Counted from the first letter of the stretch, positions 23,111 to 36,198 are shown. The stretch: DNA of 64,000 bases from Carnegiea gigantea (GCA_029747015.1 JAKOGI010001346.1:139001-203000), one strand, 5' to 3'. Notes: a model not told the origin generated them from the letters alone. Program-made: numbers and translations.

Positions 23111-24580
23111 AGCAAGTATTTATAGGCCAAGAGAGTACGCATCATGCTCAACAGAGTCAGGCCTGAACACGATAATGTGTGTGCTTTGCTTCAATTCAAG
23201 CACGTTCTAGCATCCCTGTCGCTCATTTTCAATATGTATACGAATGAGGAAAATCTGCTGAGAATGAGAGGGATTCAGCTATGAAGTGATGTGGGGCCGT
23301 CATCACGAGACCAGGCCATGTTATCGTCTTCAGGTTCAGGTAAGAAAGAAAGAGGAAAATGATAGTTGAATAATTAAGGGAAACCCTCCAAGAAAGGCGA
23401 CAACCTGCACGGGAGTGGCGCTGGAAACCACAGAAGCGGTGGATACCAGCAACAGTACCAGATGCCAAAGTCGCAACTAAGGAAGAGCAGAGCATGCTCT
23501 AAGAGTTAGCATTACCTTTGCTTTTTTTCTTCTTTTTTTTTTTAATTGTTAAGAGACCAACTCAACTCTTCTTCTTATTCTTCTCGAGAGATGGGATATG
23601 AAGATTAAGGGGAAATACACTTAGACGAGATTGGTATGAAACAATAGTTCATACTGTGATGGATGTTAAAGTGATAGACATTCAATCAACGGATTGAATA
23701 ATCTGCATAAAATCTTGTCTGACTTCTACTTCTTTTCTTTGATTACTCTATGCTACAATATTGATTATAAGTCTAAGCAATGGAATAACTGTAGCCCAAT
23801 TTACAAGTGAGCTTGCATAGGGAGCCGTCACCTATTCTTCCCATCGAGAAAGTGAGAAGAAAAGCAGAGCTTTATAATGGATTTTTTTGGGCTATCAAAA
23901 TAGCTTAAGAGTGCATAAGATATGCCAACAGCTCATTCAATAGCAATTTTAGCCCACTTTGCCCGTGGATGGAGTAAGTAGTCAAGAAAACATTTACCGT
24001 TTTGAATTGATCCGATCACATCTGCAGGTTAATTATCGGGTAACTTCTTACTTCCTATATAATAATCTAACTCGAGGCTTTATCACCACTGCACCTCCCA
24101 CTTATTAGATTGTTACTATAGAATGCTTTCTTGTTCAAGTTCTTTGCGTCATCCTTGTCCCTCAAAGGATGCATCCAATCCGGTATAGAAGGGAAAGTCT
24201 AATAAGATCAACGGTTTTTGTCCTTTCTCTATAACTAGAAAGAAATAACTAGTTCTTCCTTAAATAACATACCAACCGGACTCACCTAACGAAATGCCAA
24301 GTTAGAGTAGGGAGAGGATCAAAGCAAACTAAGCATCACAGTGGTTAGCCCCTCCTAAAAAAGTAAGAGAGTAACAAAGTCAAAGTCAAGCATTCCAATG
24401 GGTTCGCTTCGTTAGACAGAGTGACCATTGAGAGTTGCCTACCTTCGAATCACTGAACTGACTTGACGAGATGGGTTTTCCTTTCATCGTAGATATGCTT
24501 TTTACTTCTTTCTTTTTTTTCCTTTTTTCGGTATGTAGCTCCGTGAGCTAGGAACGAGAGAACATTAATCTTCATAAATT
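23111..24580. other. No recognisable gene
   Basis: Possible remains of downstream gag up to about 23350 (arginine/lysine-rich frames with many stops). After that I see nothing identifiable. Confidence 0.5.
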
Positions 24581-24581
24581 C

Positions 24582-25480
24582 CTAAACGAGAAAGCGGTAC
24601 GTATGGTTAGCGTATGCCTGGAAACTAGTCCAGAATAATATCATCAACTGCACGATAGACCATGAGTAAGCACTTTTGACAGCTTTAGAAGAGTCCTCCT
24701 CCAGCGGGTTTTGGACTGGAGTTAGGCTGTCATCAAGCTTTGTCGGAACAGGTTCAAGTTCTTTGACCTGCATTATCTCCTTGGATGTATCTGTTTTTAT
24801 TGAAATTTCCACTTGGCCAATCCATTTCAGGATTGCCATTTGTCTTTCATTAACGTATGTCTTGAGTTTCTTTGCCAAAGCCTTGTAGGCCATGACCCTT
24901 CTATTGGTGCTTCCAGGGGCTTGATCTATTCATGGTTTGAGGATCGGGGATGAACCTTGCCGACCTTAAAGAGCTTGGCCTGACGAGGTTGAGCCATATA
25001 TGACGCATGCCTTCGTCTATCCTCTTCTTGTCCTAAGTCACATTATTAGGTTGCCCATAAATGCTCTATCCCAAAAAGCGTATGGGGCCCACATTCACTT
25101 GGTACAAGAATGCCTCCTGGGCGTGCACCTTAACAATGAGTGGCTCCTCATCTGCCCAGATGATTTCAACATCGTTTCCATTCCAAAACACCAAGAGTTG
25201 GTGCAAGGATGATGGGACTACTATCCAAGCGTGGATCCAGTCTCTCCCTACCTTCACGAAGTAGCTGGCAGTGGCCTTTACCATGAAGAATGCTTTTGCT
25301 GCCAACTGTCATGTCTGCTGGGAATACCCCCATTGTTTTATAGATTCCTCCTGTGAAATTTATGGTGCATAAGGGCAGCAAATCATCTTTGTTCTTCTCG
25401 AGTCGGTTCAGAACGGACCATGGCAAGTGTTCACTGCGGCCTCGCCATCGACCAATACCCAAGACACCCACCGTCCCTCG
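24582..25480 (-). pseudogene. Retrotransposon polyprotein fragment, protease region
   Basis: Read leftward, frame 25471-25166 gives LNRLEKNKDDLLPL, NFTGGIYKTMGVFPADM and TVGSKSI. A frameshift leads to FFMVKATASYFVKVGRDWIH and VPSSLHQLLVFWNGNDVEI (25305-25066). These match the aspartic-protease and post-protease part of a plant Gypsy-type polyprotein; the usual family text has NALLGRDWIH. The region beyond, to 24582, continues as a lysine-rich spacer (ALAKKLKTYV). No RT is seen. It is another nuclear-type piece within the organelle-like tract. Confidence 0.7.
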
Positions 25481-25490
25481 AGACGTACCT

Positions 25491-25592
25491 TTCTATTATA
25501 TAGATAGAGCGGCTTCAGGTGCATAGTCATAATAGCTTCGGTTCTATTATATAGATAGAGTGGCTTCAAGTGCATAGTCATAATAGCTTCGG
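25491..25592 (+). repeat. 51-bp direct tandem duplication
   Basis: Units 25491-25541 and 25542-25592 are identical except for two transitions (C/T and G/A). Each starts TTCTATTATATAGATAGAG and ends ATAATAGCTTCGG. The high identity suggests a recent duplication relative to the rest of the decayed tract. Confidence 0.9.
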
Positions 25593-27479
25593 TGGGGTTC
25601 TCTCTGGGCGGTCGAGCCCTCTCCGTTGCTTACAGGGGGTTGGGCTTATTAGGCGAGCTTGCCTTGGCCATTTCTTTTTTAGGGCTGTCACCTTTGACTT
25701 CTTTAAGGGCGACGGACTATCTTATTCTTGGCTACTTGATTAGGCATTTCTATCTCTCAAACGTCAAAGCGCTTTAGCTTAGGGTTCACTCCTCTTACAT
25801 TTTTTGAGTTAGAGGATGCTCCTTACTTCTTTTTAGACTGCAAGTGACGAACTATAACCTAAAGCAGTCACCGCTGTCCTACTTTACCTTCTTACTCAAC
25901 CGCACCCGGAAAGCGAACCTAAGGCAAATGCAAATCTCGCCCCATTTTCACTCGAGTGGAAAGAGCTGACCAAGAGACAAGAGCTACCTCACTAGACTCC
26001 ATTGCTCCTAAGGCTTCGTCAGAGTCTGACTAATGGCATAAAAGATAAGTCGAATGCTCCTGGGCAAGAAAAAGGAAGATGACATAGACTATGCCTTTGA
26101 TTCAAAAGAGCCATCACAGCTTATGAAAGAGCAGCTTAGAAATGGCTAATTACTTCTTAGTACCGACCAACTGAGACGGAGAGAGCCCTTTTTCAGTCTT
26201 GTCGGAATAGGACCTGTTGGTGGTTTCAAGGTCAAACCATTAGGACTTTAGTCAAGTCTTCATAGTCTAACTTTGGTTCCAGAGATAGTGATTCGGCTAT
26301 TCTTATTCCTTTACTTTGAATCAAGGTCTTTCCAGAGGAAGGGGGAAGCAAGTAAAGCTAGCCACGGATCGGAGGGGAAAGAGTTAAGTAACTTCAATAG
26401 ACTACCGAATGGGTGTGGGGAAGAATCTCGCCAAAGGAACTACCTTTCTGATTCGGGTTAAGGGATACGATTCTCTTTTAGGCTAGGCAAGGCCGAGAAC
26501 TCGATTTCGGGTGAAGCCTTAGTTGTCGCTGGTGGTAGAGGAAAGGCTTGATATGGTCCAGTGAAGGTTAAATCTGTTGAGATTGAAGATTAAGAAAGCT
26601 TTCTGACGCAGGTAGAATGTTAGACTATAAGAAGAAGAGAAAGTCCTTATCCTTATTTAGAAACGATCGATTTGCCCAGAATCAGTCCTTGCCTATGCCT
26701 TCCGATGATCAGACCTAAGAAAGGCAGGCCCAGCCCCAAAAAGCATAGAGCCTTAGTGACCCGCGTGTCATAAGTTGGTAATCAGCGAAAGAGCAAGAAC
26801 TTTCAGGATCAAGACCTAAACTTGAACTCAGTAGGAAGACGCACGATAGAAGCTTCCCGAGCTGCTGCCCTTACCATTTTCGCTTTCTTTGAGAGGTCGC
26901 TAGCACATTAGAATGTGAGTTCGGATGCTTTTATATATTTAATAAAAAATTAGATTTCGTGAGATTAGACGCGACCCGTCTATTAGGAATAATATAGGAA
27001 TAAGCTGTCTATTAGGAATAATGCCTTCTTTTTCTTCAGAGGGGCAGTGACATGTTTAACCAAGAAGAAGCTGTTAGAGCAATTACCGCTCTTTCTACTG
27101 AGTTCATATCCGCTCTTGTGCGTTAAGAAAAGAAGAGACGTCGAGCGGCTTATGAATCTTATAGGACGAGGTGAAATGGCACGAGTGAGCTTATTAAAGC
27201 GCGAATCATAGAGGAAGATCAAGGGGGTCAGATCCGCGGGTGGGACAAATCTTGTCTTTGTCTTTGCAAGGGAAAGTATGGATTGAAACCAAAAAAAACC
27301 GTGACCTCAGATAAGGAACAGTCAAAGTAGGGACTTAGAGAAACGCATCTGATTGTGAGCATCTTTCGATTGAGTAGGTCAGGAAAGAGACTTAAGGCGA
27401 TTATCCCTCACCTATCCTTGAAGTTGGTCAAGTTCTTTTCCTTAGGACACCGTTTTGCGTATGTAATACTCATGCGTCA
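25593..27479. other. No recognisable gene
   Basis: Short ORFs only (for example 25592-25777 and 26273-26461), without known similarity. The sequence GGTCGAGCCCTCTC near 25608 recurs near 51933. Confidence 0.5.
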
Positions 27480-27750
27480 ACCTCTTCCTCCACTGCTTTC
27501 TGTGAGCCCTAATTTATTTCTTTCCAGGGCCGTCTTATTGCAACGACCAAGCCTAAGACACAGATCTTTCATTGGGCACACCGGGTTAGCTCATATAGGG
27601 TCATCTCTAACTTCAAGTGACGAAGAACCTTCCTCACATTCGTAAAAAATCTCCGAATGGACACTCCAGCTCCGCCTCACTTTGGAATGCTATAATCATG
27701 TCATCCGCATATCGAACATAACCTACCATGTGACCTAGTTTATGCGCTTA
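27480..27750 (-). pseudogene. Reverse transcriptase/maturase-like fragment with YADD motif
   Basis: The minus strand of 27661-27732 reads HMVGYVRYADDMIIAF followed by QSEAELE. R-Y-A-D-D is the catalytic motif of group II intron-type and related organellar reverse transcriptases, distinct from the Gypsy FDD. Further downstream, in a shifted frame, VLRHLKLEMTL resembles the block that follows this motif in such enzymes. Only about 90 codons remain, with stops. It is not matR as far as I can judge. It may derive from an intron ORF or a mitochondrial retroelement. Confidence 0.6.
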
Positions 27751-28799
27751 TCCAGAAAAAAAGAAAGAAAGATCTTTATCATGATGGGAGAAAGAAAGAA
27801 ACGGGGGCTTCAAAGTGCTATGTCCTTCGTTACGGTCGAGTAATCTTTGTCTACTATGTGGGGAGTTAGAAAGGCTCAACAGAGGTTGATAATGCCTGAG
27901 TGAGGGTCTTGATTCTTCTCTGTTGACGTGCCAATTCCCACCTCTGCATCTAAAGATGGAGGCCTTTATGAATGAAGTCTACGTTCATGAGGCAAAGACA
28001 TCAATCTGCTGCTCGAGCTCTTCTCGCTGCTGTACATTTAGGAAGTAGATCGAAAGAAAGAAAATTGATATGCAACACTAATAGGCTCAGTAGAGAAAGC
28101 GGGATTGAAAGTAGGAGGGGTGCTAAGTATTCACCCAGACTTCTTTCTATATGAAAATCAAAAGACGAAAGAGGGGGGTCAACTCCAACCATCGTCAGAA
28201 TAGTCGATTCGTTCCGTCATCACCAATGAAATCATATTTCAAACCCGTGCTTATATGTGGATTCAATCTTGATCAGAAAGTAGTGACGATTCGGGTGATG
28301 AAGCAATTTTTTATCCTACGTGCCCTTAAGGGTGCAGGAAAAATGTTAAAGGCTTGACAGATTCAAAGTAGCTCGTTCCAATCTCTATTGAAAGCTTACC
28401 CATCGTCTAAGGTCATAATATTCTCATTCTCTAGTTTCATAAATGAGGAACAAAGAGGTTGGTAAGCCCCATCAACTCATAAAGGTTAAGTAAGCTGTCT
28501 ATCCGTCTGTCACCTTGACTTCATCGCCTTTGACGCCTCAGTTTCAACGTCAGATGAATGAGATCTTCTTTCAACGAGGTAGGGTGGAGCTGGTTAGAGC
28601 TTTGCAGTACCCCGCAAGCCTGTGACGTGTAGATGGCTTGAAGATATGATCTTGAATTTGATTGAATTTTTACAAATCAAAATGGATATACAAGGCGGCC
28701 TTCGCAGATCTATAATCCCTTTCAGTAAGCGTGCTGGCCAAGAGGCTATTTAAATACTTTGCTGATGCTCTATTACATACAAAGCTTCGAGCTATCAAG
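27751..28799. other. No recognisable gene
   Basis: Contains short ORFs, such as a basic 68-codon frame at 28151-28357, that I cannot assign. Confidence 0.5.
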
Positions 28800-29307
28800 C
28801 TGCCCACCTAACTTCAAAAAAGTAATTTTGTCTGATTTCCCCTCTTTTGCAATTAGTTTTGCTACAGCACCCACTGCTTTAGCTAATTGTCCACCCTTTC
28901 CTTTTGTTCTTTCTATGTTATGTATGGCTGAGCCTAAGGGCATATCGGTCAAAGGTAGGGCATTCCCCATTTTGAGTTGAACTTCTGTACTAGAAACAAT
29001 GGTATCTCCGCCCCTCTGGGATGTCAAATCTATCTCTTCTCACCATCCCCATAGTGTAACAGACTTTAGTATGAAAATCGATTTTGCCATATATGTCTTT
29101 TTTATTCCGTTGAAAATCGCTTTTATGGTGTAGACGCTTTTGACCTCCTCCTCTATGCCTTGCAGTAATGATTCCTCTGGCATTACGACCTTTATCACAA
29201 CAACGCTGTCCATAGATCGACGAATTTCGTGGATTAGATTTCATTTGAATGTTTATGGCTCCATTGCGTGTGCTTCGAGTAGAAGTTTTGTCTAAATGTA
29301 TCGCCAT
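28800..29307 (-). pseudogene. rpl2: Plastid-type ribosomal protein L2, broken, without its intron
   Basis: The ATG is at 29307 on the minus strand ([17 protein letters not shown]). The plastid L2 blocks [24 protein letters not shown] sequence and NKKDIYGKI follow, then a deletion and frameshift. The next frame (29027-28773) reads [33 protein letters not shown] and [20 protein letters not shown], after which homology stops, so the C-terminal third is missing. Plastid rpl2 normally has a group II intron after the first base of the T codon in NALPL|T; here the exons are joined without a gap. Native mitochondrial L2 differs, so this is plastid-derived. L2 is a large-subunit protein at the peptidyl-transferase centre. 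Confidence 0.9.
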
Positions 29308-29325
29308 GCGTCGTCGTATTTTGAT

Positions 29326-29580
29326 TTCAGTTCTTTTCTTTCTAAGAGGTGGAATAGAGTAACCCAGTTGAAGCGTAATGATCATACGTCTATAATGCAT
29401 TGTATGTCCCTAAATAGGTCTCATTCTTATACCCTTTCCCGAGAGTCGATGGCTATTCACAGCTATTACCGTGACACCCAAGAGGAGTTCGACCCAATGC
29501 TTTATTTATGTCGTAGTTGATCCTGATCTTGATTTTCTTTCTGTGGAATCTATGGTTAAAACCCCAAGACTTATTCGTTA
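29326..29580 (-). pseudogene. rpl23: Plastid ribosomal protein L23, decayed
   Basis: On the minus strand, [20 protein letters not shown] (about 29505-29445) and [19 protein letters not shown] then RKKRT (29400-29329) are the C-terminal half of plastid L23. Traces of the N-terminal half reach about 29580. The usual stop TAA after RKKRT has become GAA (29328-29326), so the frame now reads through into rpl2, giving a 136-codon chimeric ORF. Gene order rpl23-rpl2 is as in the plastid inverted repeat. Confidence 0.85.
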
Positions 29581-29599
29581 CCTAGACTTAATTAATTAG

Positions 29600-32500
29600 T
29601 TAATTAGGCCAGTTCCCTTCTACCTTTACTCGTAAGTACCATAGTCTACTGGTCTGGTTGTTGATCTCGTACCTCTGTCTTTTTTCTTGAAAGTAAGATT
29701 TAACACGAACTGCTAATGCGGCTAACTTACTGGTCGCATTTTTCGAAGGTAGAATAAACACATTCACTCACCTACTCTATCATGTGAAATGTCCATTAAT
29801 GATGTTTTAGACGCTAACAAGCAAGAGTAGAGAAAGAAGACAGCGAAACAAAAGAGGTCATGGGTTCTCACTGTGGCTACCCTGAGTTCATATGTCAAGG
29901 GCTGGTAAGGATACTACGACGAATGACTCCCTCATATTATGTCATACCATTGAAGGTAATAGTCTCTATTCTCTGCTCTCAATCAACCCGAGCTTCTATC
30001 GTAGTTGAATGATGAACGAATAGCGGGCATTCTGTTCAAAAGCATACGTGGAGCTTCTGTTAAGCATATAGCTAGCGTTCCCACTCGCTTTTGGGGCTCG
30101 CCATCCTTCATCTGGTTGAGAAGGGACTGTGACTTGTTTCCGTAAGGACAGGTGTTAAGATAAGAAGAGAAGGGCTACTTTTGTTAGGCAAAAAAGCAAG
30201 CCTGCTGCTAATATCGCATTAGGGAAGGGGGAGTCCATTCTATAAAAGTACGGATGGCGAGTTTCTTCCTGGAAGTTTCAACCTTTGATTCTGTAGCGGA
30301 CATGGGAACAGATCGAGACGGGAAAGGAAAAGCCATTACTTAGATTTCTAAAGAAGCATAGGTCTTCACCTTCTTCGTTTGCTCACTATGCTCAACGCAC
30401 GTTAGAAAAGTGTGTAAATGTGCTTTTCGAGCATCTTATTGTCACAGGGGGATGCTGAACAAAGATTGACTCAATCCTTTGTTAATTCTGAAAGATGGGA
30501 TTATTAAACCATTGCTGACTTACGAAAAGAAAGATTTTCCTTAAAGATAAAGACTAGTAGATAGTACAGACCAGCTACGCATGTGTTAAGCATAAGGCTT
30601 CAGACGTATGATTGGGGCTGCTGTATTCTCTTGTCCCAGAGGTCTTTATGAAGTTTGACTCATTCTTATGAAGTGTGCATTGTTTTAGTGAGTTTAACTT
30701 TATTTCACTCTATAGGCGTGCAGAAAGAGGGTGCGACTCTCTTAGTTACATCTCACTCCTTTATGCAAGCTTGATCTTATATATGATACGACCAGTCGTC
30801 AAACCCAACCTAGTTCGGTCAGACTACCTTCACTTTTGAGCCCCTTTCTCCCGAAAGAGATAGATTCAAGCTGTAGATGCTCTTACTTCTCTAGTCCTTC
30901 CTTTTCTCTCCTTCCCCGTAAGCTCTGACCTTATAGCACCGCACCCTAAACTGATCTTTTCTTGTCGACTTCTGAAATTAGAGTAAACGGGTAGCTTTAA
31001 GGTAATTAGTTTTCTTTGGTTCAGCATTTCAGGTTGGCTAGTCGATGCCCTCCCTTTCATTCTAAGCTGTCGATAGCAGGTAATAGGAAGCTTCAAGCAA
31101 TAGTAACCTTGACACCTAGGATCTCCTTTTGTGTCTACTAATGCTTTTGAAAGTGCTGGCGGTTTGGCGTCTGTGAGCTCTATCACAATTGACTTGCTAG
31201 CAGTCATTCGAGGAAAAAAAAAAGGAAATGCAACCACGGGAACGAGCCGTCAAGAATGAAACTATTCATTCACAACTCATATGGCTTTTGTGGGACAACT
31301 ACTGATGCGAGTATACTATCAGGTGAACAAGAACTGCGAGACAAAAGCATATTGGGATTTATCCGTCACACCGTAACGGGGGTAACAATAGTCAGATTAT
31401 AACTTCGATGCTCTCCAACTCCTTTGAAGGCCTCCTTCGCCTTAGAAGCTTCGTTATAAAAGACCGTCTGTCATAGGACTCCCTCTTTTGCCTTTCCCTC
31501 GGCAGGGTGGAACATAGGACTGAACTTGAACATGATGGACTTTTTCTCAAAATGCAATGAAAATTCACTGCTTTTATAGAAGGCAAGAGATTCTCTCATG
31601 TCTCCCACTGGCTCAAAGGGCAAAGCAACTCCAATTAGAAATGAAATTCACATAGAATTGAAATGAAAAAAAGGCCTTGGCAAGAGTGTATTAAACAAGG
31701 TTCTAGTATTGAGAGTGCCAGTTGGCGATGAACCAAGTTTGACAGCATATACTATTTCATTTCCATGAATGACTATCCTCCCCTCAATATTTATTTACCA
31801 CCCCTATCGCTTTCCCATGTTAAGCGTGAAAAGGGCGTCGAGTATGATCGAGTTGTTGGAGAGCTTCCTTGCCTAGCCTATGCTCTTTTTTAAGCTAGTT
31901 TCAAGCTCATTACAAGGAGTTTACAAGCTGATTTGATAGAATGAGGTTCGAGCGTGCTTGCTGGCTGGTTTATTGGTGGAATGCAGGATAGATAGCTGTT
32001 CAAAGTACCTATCCCCTTGACTCTGCTTTCTTCTATTAGACCAAGTAGGGATCTCTGATTGGTCGACTGAGCCCATCCCTCTCGCCTATCATTCATTTCT
32101 TTTTTTTTTCCTCATCTTTTGCTTCCTTACTTCCCCATTGGTGTGATATGATCTGTTATGAGATTCTATTATTGCTTTTATGAGAGGTGAGAGGGTCCTC
32201 TTTCATGCGCTTGTAGTGAACTCCCAACTCGCGTGATGGTCTATGCGCTTCCAGCACTTGTTGTAGGTCTTATTTATTACCTTTGCTACCTTGATGGAAT
32301 CTATCTCACTAAGACCCATAGAAGGAAAAGAAGGCTGAATCTAACTTACCTTTGTCTATGAAAGCTCACTCTTCTACTTTGATTTTCCTAACTGGTACAA
32401 ACGAATCCCACATGCTTTATGGGTGACTGCCATATCCATCTCTTTCACTTGTAAGCTACTAAAGTAAAGAAGAGAGTGTCGAGTTTATGGGTGAGCCCTT

Positions 32501-35500
32501 TTTGATCTATCTCATTTTTAGTCTTCAAGGTGCATGGTCATAGTTAACCATTATCTTTTAGGGCGCTTTCTTTTCTAAGCAACTCCTCCACCCCCAATTG
32601 ATCAAGGGACAACAACAATCGACCAAAACAGAACCTGCCCCTTTTCTAGTTGAAAAAGAGAAAAAGTATAAGATCCGAGGTTGAAGGATCCAAGTCCCAA
32701 GGCACAGGATGAGTTAATCTTTGAAGAACCGATAGCATTGAAGATGACGTAGCTTAACATCAATGGAAGAATTAGCTCAAGCCATTGTACCGGTATAGGG
32801 GTCACCCGGCCTATCGAACATAAGAGCAGGGGAGGGACACTCTACGAAGGAAGTAGCATGGGTCAAGTCCTCCGCACGCCCTTGTGCCAGCGTAGAGCAG
32901 AACAATTGAATTTCAAAGGTTAGCAGTTGTTAGGCAAGCAGTGGCTATAGGGATCGTTCCAAGCCTTGATATAGGAGATTGCCCGATCTTTCGTACTTTC
33001 TTTTTCACAGTTCGATCACAATGACTGGGTGGAAAGGAATCTTCTGAGGCTCAAAGCTAAAGTGTTTATGAATAGCTTGGACTCTTCCCTCCCGATTGCT
33101 TCTTCTGCCATCAACTTAGGTAGCTCAAGCAAAAGCAGAATCCGCCTTTGGGCTAGCTCGGCTAGCACGGTCCTTCGCGATTAGCCCCAGACACAGTGAG
33201 GAAACTAAGTTCTTCAACTCATCGTTTACTTTTTTCTTTGGTCTACGATTCCACACCTGGAGACTTTCTCATTCTTAAAGGAAAGATTTAAGGCCCTCAA
33301 TGAATAAGAGTTTTCCAGAGAATTCTGGAGAGATTTTTCTTTGCCAGCAATTGCCATAGGGTTACCCATCCTACGTAGGAAGCCTGCATTCACTTTTATC
33401 TCGTCGCTTTTGTGTGATATGGATCTTCCTTCTATCTCAGAGGTTGCGTATATATTTGAGAGAGCCTAAACCAAAGAAATTCAAGTTCCTGAAGCTTGAC
33501 ACGATGGGGTTTACAGCCATCAATGGTAAAAAGAAGATTCGGCGAAAGAATCGGATTTAAGTGAGAGAATTCAGCGCTAAAGCAAGTACGCGCCACTAAA
33601 GGAAGAACGCCAAGCCTGTCTTATCAGATTCTCTGTCTCACTTTCTTTCCCTTAACAAAGGGAAGTCAGCAGATGACTACATAATCTGGGCAATTGCTAC
33701 CCTAGGGTGTCACCTAAACGCATCATCGACAGTCAACCCAACCACTTTTTGATTCCATTCCAACCAATTCGCACTTCAGAAGATAAGTGGACTAATTGAC
33801 AGTTCTCTACATGCCTTAACTAGGGAACTCTGTTGTCCCAGCTCCTATGATTCCTTTCATGACTTGTAAATTCAAACCTTTTGACTCACCTGTGCATACT
33901 TCTTTTTAACCTGATGAGATTCTTTTTAACGTCCGCTTGAAGTTGAAGGCAAAGAAAGCCAAAGAAGGAGGCAAGGTTTGAAGCTGCTCCTACTCGAATT
34001 TCATGCCATGGCCTTGATTTATTATTATTAGGCCAGGGAAGAAGAAATAGAAAGAGTTCCGACCTCAGACGCCAGCAGTTCAAAGGTCATAGGCAGCAAG
34101 AACTGAAGCTACTCTCCCAAGAGAAGGATAAGGCTGCACATCACTGAAGATAGTGGAAGGAAAGCAACATCGAAAGCGTGCAGTGATAAGGTATACTGTA
34201 CTTAGTTGACTAAACTCCTATTCGGATGCCTGAACAGTTTTGAACTAGAAAGAGAATGACCTATCGGGCTTGAAGGCATAGCATTTTGTTGATCGATGAA
34301 AGCCTATTTTCTCGGGAGGGAACTTTACTTACTCCCAATGTAATGAATACTAAAAAAAGAATGAGCAATAATAAACTGGTTTTATCTGGGAAGAGTGCAT
34401 GGAATAAATTTATAGAGTCCTTTCCCTAACCCAATTTCTCAGCGTCGGCAAGAAATCCCTATATCTTATGTGGCATCCTGCACATTCCAACTGATTAGAT
34501 TAACCATTAAACAGAATGGTGAAATCAAAGAACACATAAAGACCGCAGGGTTTGATCATCACTAGGTTCAGATTCTTATACTTCATATAAAAACATTTCT
34601 ATCTCATTGAAAGTCGAATAAGATGAAAACCCAGCTTGCTCACTTATCCCTCTCACCTTTGGCGATACCTATGCTTCTATTCTTCCCGTCACTGCTTGAT
34701 CGACGAGTCCACTGGCATATGTTCACAATATATGTAACTTCCTTATATGCCAGACGACCGACCAGGTGTTATAAAGGCTACAAACCTTACAATGGCCTAT
34801 AGCTTTGTTGGAATTGATTCTACGTGTATGGGATGCATCTAAATCTGCGTACAGAACCACAATCTCTGCTGCTAGCTTTGCACTCGGAGGATCTAAAAAT
34901 GGCTCCCTTTGGTGGAACCAAGCGAAGTTCGGAAGCGAGAGCTAGAGCAAGGTACAAAGTTACAGCTAGCAAGCTTTTGTAGTACTCCACTGAAAGGAGA
35001 GGGATCTGCAGCTGCTGCCCAACTTAAAGAAAAGTTTGATACAAAAGAACAGCTAGAAGTGAGCCAAAGATATAGTGAGGTCTACTCCACGTAGGCCAAG
35101 TCTTGCCTAAGCTCTTTCTTTCATAACCTCAAGGATAGGAATAGCTAATCCTCTTTTCAAGGACAGGAAAGAAAGATTCAATTAATCTATACAAGCCACA
35201 TAAGCGGCTGCTAGCCTCTTGCTTTCTTCGTCGAATAAGAATTGAAGACTGAAGCCCGGTTTTCTTTATGGCATCCTTCCCATTCTTTGCTTTCTTTATT
35301 TTTCCGTTGCACTGAAGTGCTTTTGTCTTTCTTCTTTCTTTCCTTCACCATCGGCATACCCGAAATACAGGTTTTGAGGTAGTCATGGTAGTTCCATCTA
35401 TCTTATCTGAATCATGGTAATGAAGTGTAGGAAATCCAGATCCAGCATCATCCAAACGGCTTTGTCTCTTCCAGACATTTTCGGTTGCTACATGATCCAA

Positions 35501-36057
35501 TCTCATTTATCTGTGATCAGAGTGATGATCTCTAATAAGAATAGAATATTTGTCTATAGAGGCTCAGTCTTCGTCTATGGTGGGCAGAGAAAGAAGCGAA
35601 GCTGCGGTTAGTTAGACTTCTAAACAAAGTTCGTTCAGCTACTGCTCTTTGGAAAGTTGGCTAAACTAAAGAGCAATGTATAGCGATCTACTTATTATCC
35701 TGATGGGTGTGGTTAATCATAAAAGATCAGATAGTTGGCTGAATACTGGGTTGTATCTCAAATTAGCCAGTACAGCTCTCATGAGGCATTACCCCACCCC
35801 ATTTCATTAACCAGATATGGCCTTCCATGAAATAGACCCACCGTTCATTGACATATGATTAGGTGTAGAGATCACAAGGCTTACTAATTAGTCCTTTCTC
35901 GCTTCACTCTTTCGAAGTTCATTATTGTTCGAAAGAAAAGGAGGGAGATGGTTTTCCTTCGATCGTCTCCGATTCGTGACGCGATCTTTCTATAGTACTT
36001 GGTGACCTAGATGGTCAGGGCATTTCCTTTGCTGAGCGTTATGTCCCTTGTTCAATA
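29600..36057. other. 6.4-kb stretch without recognisable genes
   Basis: Only short ORFs; the longest are 30866-31237 and 32602-32805, both on the minus strand. None resembles a protein or RNA I know. Composition is like the surrounding mitochondrial-type DNA, and plant mitochondrial genomes are mostly intergenic sequence of this kind. Confidence 0.5.
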
Positions 36058-36198
36058 TTCCTATGATATGTTGGGAATCCATTATGACAATCACCCACAC
36101 CTGAAACGTATTTTAATGCCCGAAAGTTGGATAAGATAGCCCTGACGTAACGATTATATTGTCCCCAATTTTGATGAAATACAAGATGCTTATTGAAT
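36058..36198 (+). pseudogene. ndhJ: Plastid NDH subunit J, C-terminal fragment
   Basis: The frame reads [19 protein letters not shown] then MPESWI, two stops, and NFDEIQDAY before the stop at 36196-36198. This is the last third of the plastid NADH dehydrogenase-like J subunit (about 158 residues normally). The left edge, near 36058, marks the start of the plastid-derived block. Confidence 0.85.

Noticed and set aside
28990..29400. A real 136-codon fusion protein of L23 and L2
   Set aside because: The fusion arises from a lost stop codon between two decayed plastid genes and is frameshifted soon after; no sign of function.
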